This document shows, in pieces, positions 7,915 to 16,477 of a stretch of DNA of 58,351 nt. A program made the translations under genes and the position numbers. The DNA lies in the NCBI RefSeq assembly GCF_004168035.1, contig NZ_SDPU01000030.1:1-58351 (forward strand), read 5' to 3'. The stretch is from Nocardioides iriomotensis (GTDB lineage: Bacteria > Actinomycetota > Actinomycetes > Propionibacteriales > Nocardioidaceae). The notes under the pieces are model-generated. The model ran no database searches. It was not told where the DNA came from and saw only the letters and a list, made by a program, of their open reading frames with translations. The stretch's first letter is position 1. Each line of letters opens with the position of its first letter.

Positions 7915-8289
7915 GTGAGGTTCTTGATCTGGGTCACCGTCAACGCGCTCGCGCTGGCGGCCGCCACCGCCCTGCTCTCGGGGATGAGCGTGACCGGCGA
8001 CACCCGACAGGACCAGGTGATCACCCTGGTGCTCGTCGCGCTGATCTTCGGCGTCGTCAACGCGATCATCAGCCCCGTGGTCAAGCTGCTGTCGCTGCCG
8101 TTCATCATCCTGACGCTCGGCCTGCTGCTCTTCGTGATCAACGCCCTCATGCTGCTGCTCACCGAGTGGCTGGCCCAGGCGTTCGGCCTCGGCTTCCACG
8201 TCGACGGGTTCTGGACGGCCGTGCTCGGCGCCATCATCATCACGATCGCGACCTGGGTGCTCGAGCTGGTCCTGCCGGACAAGGGCTGA
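7915..8289 (+). CDS. Small four-helix membrane protein (Phage_holin_4_2 family)
   Basis: 124 residues with four predicted membrane helices (about 3-22, 34-58, 60-82, 96-118), matching the bacterial family often labelled phage holin family protein or membrane protein of unknown function. No phage gene is nearby, so a lysis role is unlikely. The GTG start is 7 nt after CAGTAT, so the transcript may be leaderless. It lies just upstream of the LMW-PTP gene (2-bp gap) and is probably co-transcribed with it. Function unknown. Confidence 0.8.
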   Translation: MRFLIWVTVNALALAAATALLSGMSVTGDTRQDQVITLVLVALIFGVVNAIISPVVKLLSLPFIILTLGLLLFVINALMLLLTEWLAQAFGLGFHVDGFWTAVLGAIIITIATWVLELVLPDKG

Positions 8290-8291
8290 CC

Positions 8292-8822
8292 GTGACGTCG
8301 CTGCCCCCACCACGGCCGGACGGGTCCGGTACGCCGTACCGGGTCGCCGTGGTCTGCCTCGGCAACATCTGCCGCTCCCCGATGGCCGACGTCGTGCTCA
8401 CCGACCGGGTGACCGACGCCGGCCTCGAGCGGGTCGTCGAGGTGGTCAGCGCCGGCACCGGCAACTGGCACGTCGGCAACCCGATGGACCGGCGGGCCGC
8501 CTCGCTGCTCACCGCGCACGGTTACGACGCGAGCCGGCACAGTGCGCAGCAGTTCGAGAAGACCTGGTTCACCGAGGCCGACGTCGTGCTGGCGATGGAC
8601 GCCGACAACCTCGCGGACCTCGAGGCGCTGCGGCCGGTCGACCACGACCAGGGCCGGCTGCTGATGTTCCGCGACTTCGACCCCCGCAGCGGCGGCGACC
8701 ACGACCGCGAGGTACCCGACCCCTACTACGGCGGCGACGACGGCTTCGAGGCCGTGCTCGCCATGGTCGAACGCACCAGCGACGCGATCGTCGCCGACCT
8801 GATCCGCGTGGTGGGCGGCTGA
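8292..8822 (+). CDS. Low-molecular-weight protein tyrosine phosphatase family
   Basis: Cytosolic phosphatase of 176 residues. The P-loop CLGNICRS gives the C-X5-R signature (Cys22, Arg28) and the general acid is Asp143 in DPYYGG. Members dephosphorylate tyrosine-phosphoproteins, but some act on ribulosamine-5-phosphates formed by protein glycation. The immediate downstream neighbour is a fructosamine-3-kinase-like gene (1-bp gap), which favours the deglycation role. GTG start, preceded by a poorly conserved leader of about 16 residues. Confidence 0.92.
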   Translation: MTSLPPPRPDGSGTPYRVAVVCLGNICRSPMADVVLTDRVTDAGLERVVEVVSAGTGNWHVGNPMDRRAASLLTAHGYDASRHSAQQFEKTWFTEADVVLAMDADNLADLEALRPVDHDQGRLLMFRDFDPRSGGDHDREVPDPYYGGDDGFEAVLAMVERTSDAIVADLIRVVGG

Positions 8823-8823
8823 C

Positions 8824-9699
8824 GTGGCGCGGATGGGCGCGATCGCGCAGCGCGCCGAGGCCCTCCTCGGTACGGCGGTCGCCGCGACGTCGCCGGTCGC
8901 CGGCGGCGACATCTGCACGTCCACCCGGCTGCGGCTCTCCGACGGCCGCAGCGCCCTGATGAAGACCCGGCCGCACGCCCCGGCCGACTTCTTCACCACC
9001 GAGGCGGCCGGGCTCCGCTGGCTCGGCGAGGCCACGGCCGGCGGAGGCGTCGACGTACCCGAGGTGCTCGCCGCCGAGGAGGACTGCCTCGTCCTGGCCT
9101 GGGTCGAGAGCACCCGGCCCACCCTCGAGGCGGCCGAGCGGTTCGGCCGGTCGCTGGCCGCCACGCACGCCGCCGGGAGCCCGGTGTTCGGCACCGAGTC
9201 CGGCGGCGACGGCTACATCGGGACCCTCCCGCTGCCGCAGCGCAGCGCGCCGACCTGGCCCGAGTTCTACGCCACCCGCCGGCTGCTCCCCTACCTCAAG
9301 CTCGGCCGCGACCGCGGCCACGTCAGCCCGGAGGACGCCGGCGCGGTCGAGTCGGTGGTCCGCCGGATCGTCGACCTCGCCGGCCCCGACGAGCCTCCCG
9401 CCCGGCTGCACGGCGACCTGTGGGGCGGCAACGTGCTCTGGTCCGGCGACAACCGGGTCTGGCTCATCGACCCCGCCGCCCACGGCGGCCACCGCGAGAC
9501 CGACCTCGCCATGCTGGCGCTGTTCGGCGTGCCCCAGCTGCCCCGGGTGCTCGACGCCTACGACGAGGCGGCTCCGCTCGCCGAGGGCTGGCACGACCGG
9601 GTCGCCCTGCACCAGCTCTTCCCGCTGCTCGTGCACGCCTGCCTCTTCGGCGGCGGCTACGGACCCCGCGCCGGCGAGGCCGCCCGGTCGCTCCTCTGA
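8824..9699 (+). CDS. Fructosamine/ketosamine-3-kinase family protein
   Basis: Predicted small-molecule/protein-sugar kinase of 291 residues with an aminoglycoside-kinase-like fold. The nucleotide lobe is at about 25-95, the catalytic HGDLWGGNVLW has His196 and Asp198, and the metal-binding segment is WLIDPAAHGGHRETDLAML. Family members phosphorylate the 3-hydroxyl of ketosamines on glycated proteins, which destabilises the adduct. Bacterial homologues often prefer ribulosamines or erythrulosamines and sit beside LMW-PTP genes, as here. GTG start, 1 bp after the phosphatase stop. Confidence 0.9.
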   Translation: MARMGAIAQRAEALLGTAVAATSPVAGGDICTSTRLRLSDGRSALMKTRPHAPADFFTTEAAGLRWLGEATAGGGVDVPEVLAAEEDCLVLAWVESTRPTLEAAERFGRSLAATHAAGSPVFGTESGGDGYIGTLPLPQRSAPTWPEFYATRRLLPYLKLGRDRGHVSPEDAGAVESVVRRIVDLAGPDEPPARLHGDLWGGNVLWSGDNRVWLIDPAAHGGHRETDLAMLALFGVPQLPRVLDAYDEAAPLAEGWHDRVALHQLFPLLVHACLFGGGYGPRAGEAARSLL

Positions 9700-9716
9700 A
9701 CCGTCCGCGACGCCGG

Positions 9717-9752
9717 CGGACCATCGGTCCACGAAACTGGACATTTGGTCCG
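9717..9752. repeat. Nested hairpin with CGAAAC loop upstream of the EAL gene
   Basis: Outer arms CGGACCA/TGGTCCG (7 bp) enclose an inner GTCCA-CGAAAC-TGGAC hairpin. The inner core shares CA-NGAAAC-TGGAC with the element upstream of flgN. It ends about 95 bp before the chosen EAL start. Role unknown; it could be regulatory, a terminator for the upstream operon, or a dispersed repeat. Confidence 0.55.
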
Positions 9753-9848
9753 AAAAGCGTCCGCACCGCCTCGGAAGTTGGGACCATGGTCGGGACCGAG
9801 GGAGCGCGCGACGTGCCTTCCCGCCCACCCGGAAGCAGGGGGCACCCG

Positions 9849-10886
9849 ATGTCCGTGCTCGCGCCGCGGTACGCCACCGACTGGGTGCGCATGCTCGCGC
9901 GGGCGCTGCGCGGCGAGGGCGTGGCGATCCACTTCCAGCCGATCGTCGACCTGGAGCGCGGCCAGGTCGTCGGCCACGAGGCGCTGCTGCGCTTCCCGGG
10001 CCACGCGGTCAACTCGCCCGCCGAGTGGGTCGACGCGGCGCACGCCCACGGCTGCGGCGCCGAGCTCGAGGCGCTCGCCATCCGGCTGGCGCTCGACGCG
10101 CGCCGCGAGCTGCCCGCCGGCACCTTCCTCTCCGTCAACGTCGCCCCCGCCGTGCTGCCGCACCCGGCGGTCCGGGACGCGTTCGCCGACGCCGCCGCCC
10201 TCGACGGCGTCGTCGTCGAGCTGACCGAGCACTCCCGCGTCGAGCACTACGGGGTCCTCGCGGCGGAGCTGGAGCGGCTGCGCTCCGCGGGCGGCGTCAT
10301 CGCCGTGGACGACACCGGCGCCGGGTACGCCGGCCTGCACCACTTGATCAGCGTGCGTCCCGAGATCATCAAGCTCGACCGCACCCTGGTCGCCGGCATC
10401 GACCGCGACCGGCCCCGCCGCGCGCTCGTCGAGATGTTCGGCGCCTTCGCCAACCGCTTCGACGCCTGGGTGCTCGCCGAGGGCGTCGAGACGACCGGCG
10501 AGCTCGGCACGCTCCGGCAGATCGGCGTACCGCTCGCCCAGGGCTACCTCCTCGGCCGGCCCACGCCCGGCTGGTCCGACGTCTCCGCCGAGGCCCGCGA
10601 CCACCTCCGCACGCTCCAGCGCGCGCGCACCGGTGACACGCTGCGGCTGCTGGTCGAGCCGGAGCCGCCGGTGCCCGGCACGTCCGACGCCACCGCAGCC
10701 GACCACCTGCTGCGGATCGACGTCGACACCCCCGTCGCCGAGGCCGCGCACCGCGCGCTCAACCGCGCCGCCGCGCAGCGCTGGGACCCCGTGCTCTGCC
10801 TCGACGGCCAGGGTCGTTTCGTGGGTGTCGTCCGCATGGAACGCCTCGTCGAGCAGCTCGCCGTCGCCGCCACGACGGGCTCCTGA
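9849..10886 (+). CDS. EAL-domain cyclic-di-GMP phosphodiesterase
   Basis: Predicted to hydrolyse c-di-GMP to pGpG, which normally favours motility. The EAL domain covers about residues 20-255 of 345, with the signature HEALLRFPG (Glu44-Ala-Leu), substrate/metal motifs [36 protein letters not shown] and LAEGVETT, and the loop [12 protein letters not shown]; the key acidic residues look intact. The last 90 or so residues ([20 protein letters not shown], then [10 protein letters not shown]) resemble a single CBS-like or regulatory unit. The ATG follows a G-rich ribosome site; an in-frame ATG at 9786 is the alternative. No GGDEF partner is in the window. Confidence 0.9.
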   Translation: MSVLAPRYATDWVRMLARALRGEGVAIHFQPIVDLERGQVVGHEALLRFPGHAVNSPAEWVDAAHAHGCGAELEALAIRLALDARRELPAGTFLSVNVAPAVLPHPAVRDAFADAAALDGVVVELTEHSRVEHYGVLAAELERLRSAGGVIAVDDTGAGYAGLHHLISVRPEIIKLDRTLVAGIDRDRPRRALVEMFGAFANRFDAWVLAEGVETTGELGTLRQIGVPLAQGYLLGRPTPGWSDVSAEARDHLRTLQRARTGDTLRLLVEPEPPVPGTSDATAADHLLRIDVDTPVAEAAHRALNRAAAQRWDPVLCLDGQGRFVGVVRMERLVEQLAVAATTGS

Positions 10887-10888
10887 CT

Positions 10889-10907
10889 TCTCAGCGCCGA
10901 CTCAGGT
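10889..10907 (+). promoter_or_regulatory. MprA-type box upstream of mprA
   Basis: TCTCAGCG-CCG-ACTCAGGT: two 8-bp direct half-sites 11 bp apart, 19 bp overall, ending 20 bp before the mprA GTG. The same architecture and spacing precede pepD. Mycobacterial MprA is known to bind 19-bp boxes of two loosely conserved 8-bp repeats. CACAGT, 6 nt before the GTG, may be the -10. This suggests autoregulation. Confidence 0.75.
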
Positions 10908-10927
10908 CGGGGTGGCACAGTGGGGGC

Positions 10928-11641
10928 GTGCCGACCGGTTCCGAGTCCCTCGCGCGCGTGCTCGTCGTCGACGACGACCGCGCCGTCCGCGAGTCGCTGC
11001 GCCGCTCCCTCGAGTTCAACGGGTACGACGTCACGCTCGCCAGCGACGGAGCCGAGGCGCTGGCCAGCATCGCCGGCCGGACCCCCGACGCCCTGGTCAT
11101 CGACGTGATGATGCCGCGGCTCGACGGCATCGAGACGACCCGCGCGCTTCGTACCGCCGGCAACGACCTGCCGATCCTCGTGCTCACCGCCCGCGACTCC
11201 GTCGGCGACCGGGTCGAGGGTCTCGACGCCGGGGCCGACGACTACCTGACCAAGCCGTTCGCGCTCGAGGAGCTGCTCGCCCGGCTGCGCGCGCTGCTGC
11301 GCCGGGCGCACGCGCCCGAGGGCGAGGACGACCTCGACGACGCCCGGCTGTCGTTCTCCGACCTCACCCTCAACGTCGCCACCCGCGAGGTGCGCCGCGG
11401 CGACCGGCCGATCGAGCTGACCCGTACGGAGTTCGCGCTGCTCGAGATGTTCCTCAAGCGGCCGCGCCGCGTGCTGGAGCGGGCGTTCATCCTCGAGGAG
11501 GTGTGGGGCTACGACTTCCCCACCACCGCCAACTCCCTCGAGGTCTACGTCGGCTACCTGCGCCGCAAGACCGAGGCCGAGGGCGAGCCCCGGCTGATCC
11601 ACACCGTCCGCGGCGTCGGGTACGTCCTCAAGGAGACCTGA
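10928..11641 (+). CDS. mprA: OmpR-family response regulator (MprA-like)
   Basis: DNA-binding regulator of 237 residues. The receiver (9-122) has Asp59 as phospho-acceptor ([12 protein letters not shown]) and the conserved Lys in [13 protein letters not shown]. The winged helix (about 140-235) has [13 protein letters not shown] and [14 protein letters not shown]. It matches mycobacterial MprA, which responds to envelope stress. The start is GTG at a probably leaderless position, and the stop overlaps the kinase ATG by one base. The box upstream of both this gene and pepD suggests it activates itself and the protease. Confidence 0.93.
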   Translation: MPTGSESLARVLVVDDDRAVRESLRRSLEFNGYDVTLASDGAEALASIAGRTPDALVIDVMMPRLDGIETTRALRTAGNDLPILVLTARDSVGDRVEGLDAGADDYLTKPFALEELLARLRALLRRAHAPEGEDDLDDARLSFSDLTLNVATREVRRGDRPIELTRTEFALLEMFLKRPRRVLERAFILEEVWGYDFPTTANSLEVYVGYLRRKTEAEGEPRLIHTVRGVGYVLKET

Positions 11642-13062
11642 TGGTGGTCCCCGGCCCCCGGTCGTGGCACTACCGGCGGTCGCTGGCCAGCCGCGTCACG
11701 CTGCTCGCCACCATGGCCGTCGGCCTCGCCGTCGCCGCGCTCGCCGTCGCGGCGTACGTCACCGTCCGGCACCAGCTCCTCGACACGCTCGACCACTCGC
11801 TGAAGAGCCGCGCGCTGGCCGCCGCGCAGTCGAGCGCGATCAACCGGCTCACCCGCGAGGAGGTGCCGTCCTGGGTCGTCGGTGCCGCCGACATCCGGAT
11901 CGGCACGATCAGCGCCTCCGGCGAGATCGACGGCACCCGGTCCCAGGGCGGCGCGCCGATCACGCTCGGCGGCCCCGAGCTCTCGGTCGCGCGGGGCGAG
12001 CAGACCTGGACCTGCCGCACGATCACCACCGCCGACGGCGACTTCCGGGTCGCGGCCGTGCCCAGCAACGAGCCGGGTGTCGCGCTGGTGCTCGCGCAGT
12101 CGCTGGAGAGCAACCACTACACGCTGGAGAAGCTCGGCTTCGTGCTGTTCGTCTTCGGCGCGCTCGGCGTGATCGCCGCGACGCTCGCGGGTTGGGCGGT
12201 CGCCCGCAACGGCCTGCGGCCGGTACGACGGCTGACCGCCAAGGCCGAGGAGATCGCCCGCACCGAGCAGCTCGACCCGATCGAGGTCGAGGGGAACGAC
12301 GAGATCGCCCGGCTCGCCTCGGCGTTCAACGCCATGCTGGCCGCGCTGTCCGCCTCCCGCGACCGGCAGCGCCAGCTCGTCGCCGACGCCGGGCACGAGC
12401 TGCGCACCCCGCTCACCTCGCTGCGCACCAACCTCGACCTGCTCGCCCAGGCCGACCAGCGCGGCGGCCTGTCGCCGGAGTCCCGCGTCGAGCTGATGGA
12501 CGACGTGCGCTTCCAGATCGCCGAGCTCACCAACCTGATCGGCGACCTCACCGAGCTCGCCCGCGAGGACAGCACGCCGGCCGCCGTCGAACCGGTCGAC
12601 CTGGCCGACGTCGTGACCCGGGCCGTCGAGCGGGTGCGCCGCCGGGCGTCGAGCCTGCACTTCGACGTGCACGCCCAGTCGTGGTGGGTCACCGGCGAGG
12701 CGCCCGCGCTCGAACGCGCCGTCACCAACCTCCTCGACAACGCGGCGAAGTGGAGCCCGCCGCTCGGCGCCGTCACGGTCACCCTCGACCACGGCGTGCT
12801 GCGGGTCGCCGACCAGGGCCACGGCATCACCGACGAGGACCTGCCGCACGTGTTCGACCGCTTCTACCGGTCGAAGGAGTCACGCACCCTGCCCGGCTCC
12901 GGGCTCGGCCTCGCGATCGTCCGGCAGATCGCCGAACGGCACGGTGGGTCGGTCCGCGCGGGCCGCGCCGAGCCCGAGGGCGGGGCGGCGTTCTGGCTGT
13001 CGCTCCCGGGCTCGACGACCGCGCCCGACAGCGCGCCGAGCGACGTCGTCACCACGCCCTGA
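11641..13062 (+). CDS. mprB: Membrane sensor histidine kinase (MprB-like)
   Basis: Sensor partner of MprA, 473 residues. Membrane helices at about 16-42 and 165-188 flank an extracytoplasmic domain of about 120 residues. A HAMP linker follows, then the H-box DAGHELRTPLTSL with His252, N-box VTNLLDNAAKWS and ATP loops VADQGHGI and GSGLGLAIV. In mycobacteria this kinase senses unfolded extracytoplasmic proteins or detergent stress. The downstream PepD-like protease, with the same upstream box, supports the same role here. Confidence 0.93.
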   Translation: MVVPGPRSWHYRRSLASRVTLLATMAVGLAVAALAVAAYVTVRHQLLDTLDHSLKSRALAAAQSSAINRLTREEVPSWVVGAADIRIGTISASGEIDGTRSQGGAPITLGGPELSVARGEQTWTCRTITTADGDFRVAAVPSNEPGVALVLAQSLESNHYTLEKLGFVLFVFGALGVIAATLAGWAVARNGLRPVRRLTAKAEEIARTEQLDPIEVEGNDEIARLASAFNAMLAALSASRDRQRQLVADAGHELRTPLTSLRTNLDLLAQADQRGGLSPESRVELMDDVRFQIAELTNLIGDLTELAREDSTPAAVEPVDLADVVTRAVERVRRRASSLHFDVHAQSWWVTGEAPALERAVTNLLDNAAKWSPPLGAVTVTLDHGVLRVADQGHGITDEDLPHVFDRFYRSKESRTLPGSGLGLAIVRQIAERHGGSVRAGRAEPEGGAAFWLSLPGSTTAPDSAPSDVVTTP

Positions 13063-13121
13063 CCGCCGTACCCCGGGTGGATCGACGCTGGTTGTGACAT
13101 CAAACCAACGTCAAAGCCGCC

Positions 13122-13140
13122 TCTCAGCGCGGATTCAGGT
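13122..13140 (+). promoter_or_regulatory. MprA-type box upstream of pepD
   Basis: TCTCAGCG-CGG-ATTCAGGT: the same 8+3+8 layout as the mprA box, 16 of 19 positions identical, and again ending exactly 20 bp before the start codon. CATCCT, 6 nt before the ATG, is a candidate -10. It supports MprA control of the protease. Confidence 0.75.
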
Positions 13141-13160
13141 CGGCTCGTCATCCTCGAACC

Positions 13161-14489
13161 ATGACCGAGACCCCCCGCCCGCAGCCGGGCCCCGACGCCG
13201 GACCCGAGACCGGCGACACGCTCCAGATGCAGTCTCCCCCGCAGGGGCCGGACACGACCACCCATCGGTACGAGCTCCCGGGGTTTGCCGCGCCGCCGGC
13301 GCGGGGAGGTTCTCGCCCGACCAAGGGAGTCGTCGCGGGGATCCTCGCGGCTTCTCTCGTCGTCGGAGGACTCGCCGGGCTGGCTGGCGCCGCCGGGTAC
13401 TCCGCCGTGGACGACCTCGCCGGAGGTGGCGCGCAGCAGGCGCCATCTTCGGCGGGGAACACCCGCACCGCGATCACCGGCTCCACCGGCTCCACGGACT
13501 CGGCCGGGTCCACCGGTTCCACCGCGGCCGACGGCTCCGTCGAGAAGGTCGCCGCCTCCGTCCTCCCGTCGGTCGTGAAGATCAACGTGACCGGGCAGCA
13601 GGGCGCCGGCTCCGGCTCCGGCATCATCCTGAGCGCGGACGGTGAGATCCTCACCAACAACCACGTCGTCGAGGTGGCCGGCGACGGCGGCACCATCTCG
13701 GTGAACTTCAACGACGGCAGCACCGCCAAGGCCGAGGTCGTCGGCACCGACCCGCTCACCGACATCGCGGTGATCAAGGCCGAGGGCGTCTCCGGTCTCA
13801 CCCCCGCCACCATCGGCAGCTCCGGACAGCTCGCCGTCGGCGAGAACGTCGTCGCGATCGGCTCCCCCTTCGGCCTCGAGGCCACGGTGACGTCCGGCAT
13901 CGTCAGCGCGCTCAACCGACCGGTGTCCGCCGGCGAGACGGGCGGCACCGACACGACGTACCCGGCCGTCCAGACCGACGCCGCCATCAACCCCGGCAAC
14001 TCGGGAGGCCCGCTGGTCAACATGCGCGGCGACGTGGTCGGCATCAACTCGTCGATCCGTACGGCGTCCTCCGGGATGACCGGGAGCGAGGCCGGCTCCA
14101 TCGGGCTCGGCTTCGCGATCCCGATCGACAAGGTGATGCCGATCGTCGACCAGCTCCGCAACGGCGAGACGCCCACCCACGCCCGGCTCGGTGTCTCCGT
14201 GGCCGACGCGTCCAGCAACGACGGCCTGCTCACCGGCGCCGGCGTGCAGTCGGTGTCCGGCGGCTCGGCGGCCGAGGCGGCCGGCCTGGAGCGCGGCGAC
14301 GTCATCACCAAGGTCGACAACCAGGTGATCTCCGACAGCGAGTCGCTCGTCGCCACCATCCGCGGCTACCGCCCCGGCGACCAGGTCACGCTCACCGTGG
14401 TGCGCGGCAGCGGCAACGACACCAGCAACACCAAGCCGATCACCCTGCACGCGGCCCTCGACAGCGACGGCGGCCAGGCCGCCAGCTGA
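13161..14489 (+). CDS. pepD: HtrA/DegP-type membrane serine protease (PepD-like)
   Basis: Envelope quality-control protease of 442 residues. It has a cytoplasmic proline-rich N-terminus (1-52), one membrane helix (about 54-80), a Gly/Ser/Thr-rich linker with GSTGS repeats, a trypsin-like domain with His168 (TNNHVVE), Asp201 (LTDIAVI) and Ser281 (NPGNSGGPL), and a PDZ domain (about 335-425). It lies after mprAB as in mycobacteria and carries its own box-containing promoter rather than sharing the mprAB transcript. Tandem hairpins follow the stop. Confidence 0.95.
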   Translation: MTETPRPQPGPDAGPETGDTLQMQSPPQGPDTTTHRYELPGFAAPPARGGSRPTKGVVAGILAASLVVGGLAGLAGAAGYSAVDDLAGGGAQQAPSSAGNTRTAITGSTGSTDSAGSTGSTAADGSVEKVAASVLPSVVKINVTGQQGAGSGSGIILSADGEILTNNHVVEVAGDGGTISVNFNDGSTAKAEVVGTDPLTDIAVIKAEGVSGLTPATIGSSGQLAVGENVVAIGSPFGLEATVTSGIVSALNRPVSAGETGGTDTTYPAVQTDAAINPGNSGGPLVNMRGDVVGINSSIRTASSGMTGSEAGSIGLGFAIPIDKVMPIVDQLRNGETPTHARLGVSVADASSNDGLLTGAGVQSVSGGSAAEAAGLERGDVITKVDNQVISDSESLVATIRGYRPGDQVTLTVVRGSGNDTSNTKPITLHAALDSDGGQAAS

Positions 14490-14492
14490 TCC

Positions 14493-14537
14493 GCGAGGAG
14501 TCAGTTTTCAGGACCCCCACCAGGACTGACTCCTCGC
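14493..14537. terminator. 13-bp hairpin after pepD
   Basis: GCGAGGAGTCAGT and its exact complement enclose a 19-nt loop. It starts 3 bp after the pepD stop, between converging genes. The loop side contains a GAAAACTGA string (minus strand), recalling other hairpins in the window. Confidence 0.75.
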
Positions 14538-14547
14538 CATCTCGGCC

Positions 14548-14584
14548 GGCCGGTCCTCGCGCGATCCCCGCGCGAGGGCCGGCC
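14548..14584. terminator. 16-bp GC-rich hairpin between pepD and pabB
   Basis: GGCCGGTCCTCGCGCG pairs with its complement through a 5-nt loop, with one G-U pair. Placed 11 bp after the previous hairpin and about 50 bp past the pabB stop, it makes a tandem barrier serving both strands. Confidence 0.75.
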
Positions 14585-14632
14585 GCTGTGCGTCGGCGTG
14601 TGGGGTGCCACGAGGCGGAAGAAGCCGACCCC

Positions 14633-15892
14633 TCACGGAATCAGGGGGGCGCGGAGCCGGGCGGCCTTCCAGCGGGTCTCGGCCCACTCCTCGTCGCCGT
14701 CGGAGCGCACCGTGATGCCGCCGCCGGTCCCCCACGTGTAGGCCCACTCTCCGCCGTCCCGGTCGCTCGTGCGGCGGGCGACCAGGCTCCGGATCACCAC
14801 ACCGAGGTCGGCGCGGCCGTCGCCGGAGATCCAGCCGAACGCCCCGGCGTACACCCCGCGCGGCGACTCCTCGACCCGGTCGATGATCTCCATCGTCCGC
14901 AGCTTCGGCGCGCCTGTCATCGACCCCGCCGGGAACAGCGCCCGCAGCGCCTCGACGGTCGTGACGTCGTCGCGGAGATGTCCTCGGACGGTCGAGACGA
15001 GCTGGTGGACGGACGGGTACGACTCGACCTGCATCAGCGCGGGCACCTCGACCGAGCCCGGCTCGCACACGATCGAGAGGTCGTTGCGGAGCAGGTCGAC
15101 GATCATCAGGTTCTCGGCCCGGAACTTCGGGTCGGCCGCGAGCCGCGTCGCCTGCTCCGCGTCGTCGGCCGCGTCCGTCCCGCGCGGAGTGGTGCCCTTG
15201 ATCGGCTTGGTCTCGAGCCACCGCTGGCGGTCGACGACGGCGTACCGCTCGGGGCTCGAGCTCAGCAGCGCGACGTCACCGTGGCGCAGGAAGCCGGCGT
15301 ACGGCGCCGGGTTGGCGGCGCGCAGCGCGAGGTACGCCGTCACCGGGTCGACCGACGACGCCCGCTCCTCCCGGTAGGTCAGGTTGACCTCGTAGGAGTT
15401 GCCGGCGTGCAGCTCCTCCTGGACGGCGGCGAACGCCTCGGCGTACCAGCCGGGCGTCGGCTCGTCGCCCGCGTCGACCGCACCGGTGGGTTCCGCCGTC
15501 AGCTGGTGCTCGATCACGAGCGGGTCGCGCACGCGCATCCACACCGCGTCCGGTACGTCGGCCGCGGGGCGCGCCGGGAGGTCGGGCCGCGACGCGTAGC
15601 CGAGGTAGCCCACCCACGACACGTCCGGGGCGCCACCGTCCCGGGCGATCTCCCCGGCCAGGACCGTGAAGACGTCGTCGCCGACCACGACGGACCGGCC
15701 GCGCTGGTGCCGCCGCACCTCGCGGGCCCCGGCGTCGTAGGTGAGGGACACGTCGTCCTCGTCGAGGAAGCCGAGCAGCGACCGGTGCCCGGACCACGGG
15801 CGGGCGCCGCCGCCGTCGAGCCAGAACATCCGGTCGTGCGTGGCGGCGCCGGCGAGGAAGGCCTCGACCGGGTCGGTGTGCTCGGCAGTCAC
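14633..15892 (-). CDS. pabB: Aminodeoxychorismate synthase component I (PabB)
   Basis: Converts chorismate plus ammonia to 4-amino-4-deoxychorismate for folate. The 419-residue protein has the chorismate-enzyme core in its C-terminal two thirds. The decisive motif is KPIKGTTPRG with Lys232; PabB enzymes have PIKGT where TrpE has PIAGT. Other core strings are SYPSVHQLVSTVRG and AGSMTGAPKLRTMEIIDRVE. The GTG start overlaps the pabA stop (GTGA), fitting a 1:1 complex. The rarer alternative, anthranilate synthase, is disfavoured by the lysine. Confidence 0.93.
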   Translation of the reverse strand: MTAEHTDPVEAFLAGAATHDRMFWLDGGGARPWSGHRSLLGFLDEDDVSLTYDAGAREVRRHQRGRSVVVGDDVFTVLAGEIARDGGAPDVSWVGYLGYASRPDLPARPAADVPDAVWMRVRDPLVIEHQLTAEPTGAVDAGDEPTPGWYAEAFAAVQEELHAGNSYEVNLTYREERASSVDPVTAYLALRAANPAPYAGFLRHGDVALLSSSPERYAVVDRQRWLETKPIKGTTPRGTDAADDAEQATRLAADPKFRAENLMIVDLLRNDLSIVCEPGSVEVPALMQVESYPSVHQLVSTVRGHLRDDVTTVEALRALFPAGSMTGAPKLRTMEIIDRVEESPRGVYAGAFGWISGDGRADLGVVIRSLVARRTSDRDGGEWAYTWGTGGGITVRSDGDEEWAETRWKAARLRAPLIP

Positions 15893-16470
15893 GACAGCTC
15901 CAGGAAGTTCGCGACCAGCGCGGCGCCGTGCTCGGTCAGCACCGACTCGGGGTGGAACTGCACGCCCCACAAGGGTTTCGCGCGATGGGCCACGCCCATG
16001 ACGACCGGCCCGTCCGGGCCGTCGCACCAGGCGTTCTCGGCCAGCACGCCGGGCACCTCGAGCGCGGCGAGCGAGTGGTAGCGCACCGCGTCGAACGGCG
16101 ACGGCAGGCCGGCGAACGCTCCGGTCCCGTCGTGGCGCACCGCCGCGACGTCGCCGTGGGCGGGGGTCGCGCGGCCGACCCGACCGCCGTACGCGGAGAC
16201 CAGGCCCTGCATCCCGAGGCACACCCCGAGCACCGGCACGGTCGCCTCGAGCAGCAGCCGGCGGCCGACCGAGAAGTCCCGCGCGTCGTCGGGGGTGCCG
16301 GGCCCGGGTGAGAGGACGAGGTGGGTCCAGCCGCCGGCGAGGACGGCGTCGGCGGTGACGTCGTCGTGCTCGACCACGTCCGGTACGGCGCCCGCGACCT
16401 GGGCGACCAGGTGGACGAGGTTCCAGGTGTACGAGTCGTGGTGGTCCACCACGAGCACGCGCCTGGTCAC
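15889..16470 (-). CDS. pabA: Glutamine amidotransferase component PabA/TrpG
   Basis: Class I glutamine amidotransferase that feeds ammonia to PabB. 193 residues: LVVDHHDSYTWNLVH at the start, the oxyanion segment LSPGPGTPDDA, nucleophile Cys84 in GVCLGMQG, and the His/Glu pair in FHPESVLTEHG. The GTG reading VTRRVLVVD is chosen because it fits the family length; the frame opens 12 codons earlier. It lies 7 bp after the PhzE-like gene. PabA proteins can also serve TrpE, but the gene is coupled to pabB. Confidence 0.92.
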   Translation of the reverse strand: MTRRVLVVDHHDSYTWNLVHLVAQVAGAVPDVVEHDDVTADAVLAGGWTHLVLSPGPGTPDDARDFSVGRRLLLEATVPVLGVCLGMQGLVSAYGGRVGRATPAHGDVAAVRHDGTGAFAGLPSPFDAVRYHSLAALEVPGVLAENAWCDGPDGPVVMGVAHRAKPLWGVQFHPESVLTEHGAALVANFLELS

Positions 16471-16477
16471 CTGCAGA

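Noticed and set aside
7915-8289. Holin label suggesting a prophage remnant
   Set aside because: No other phage gene, integrase or attachment site is near; the family is widespread in actinobacterial chromosomes as an ordinary membrane protein.
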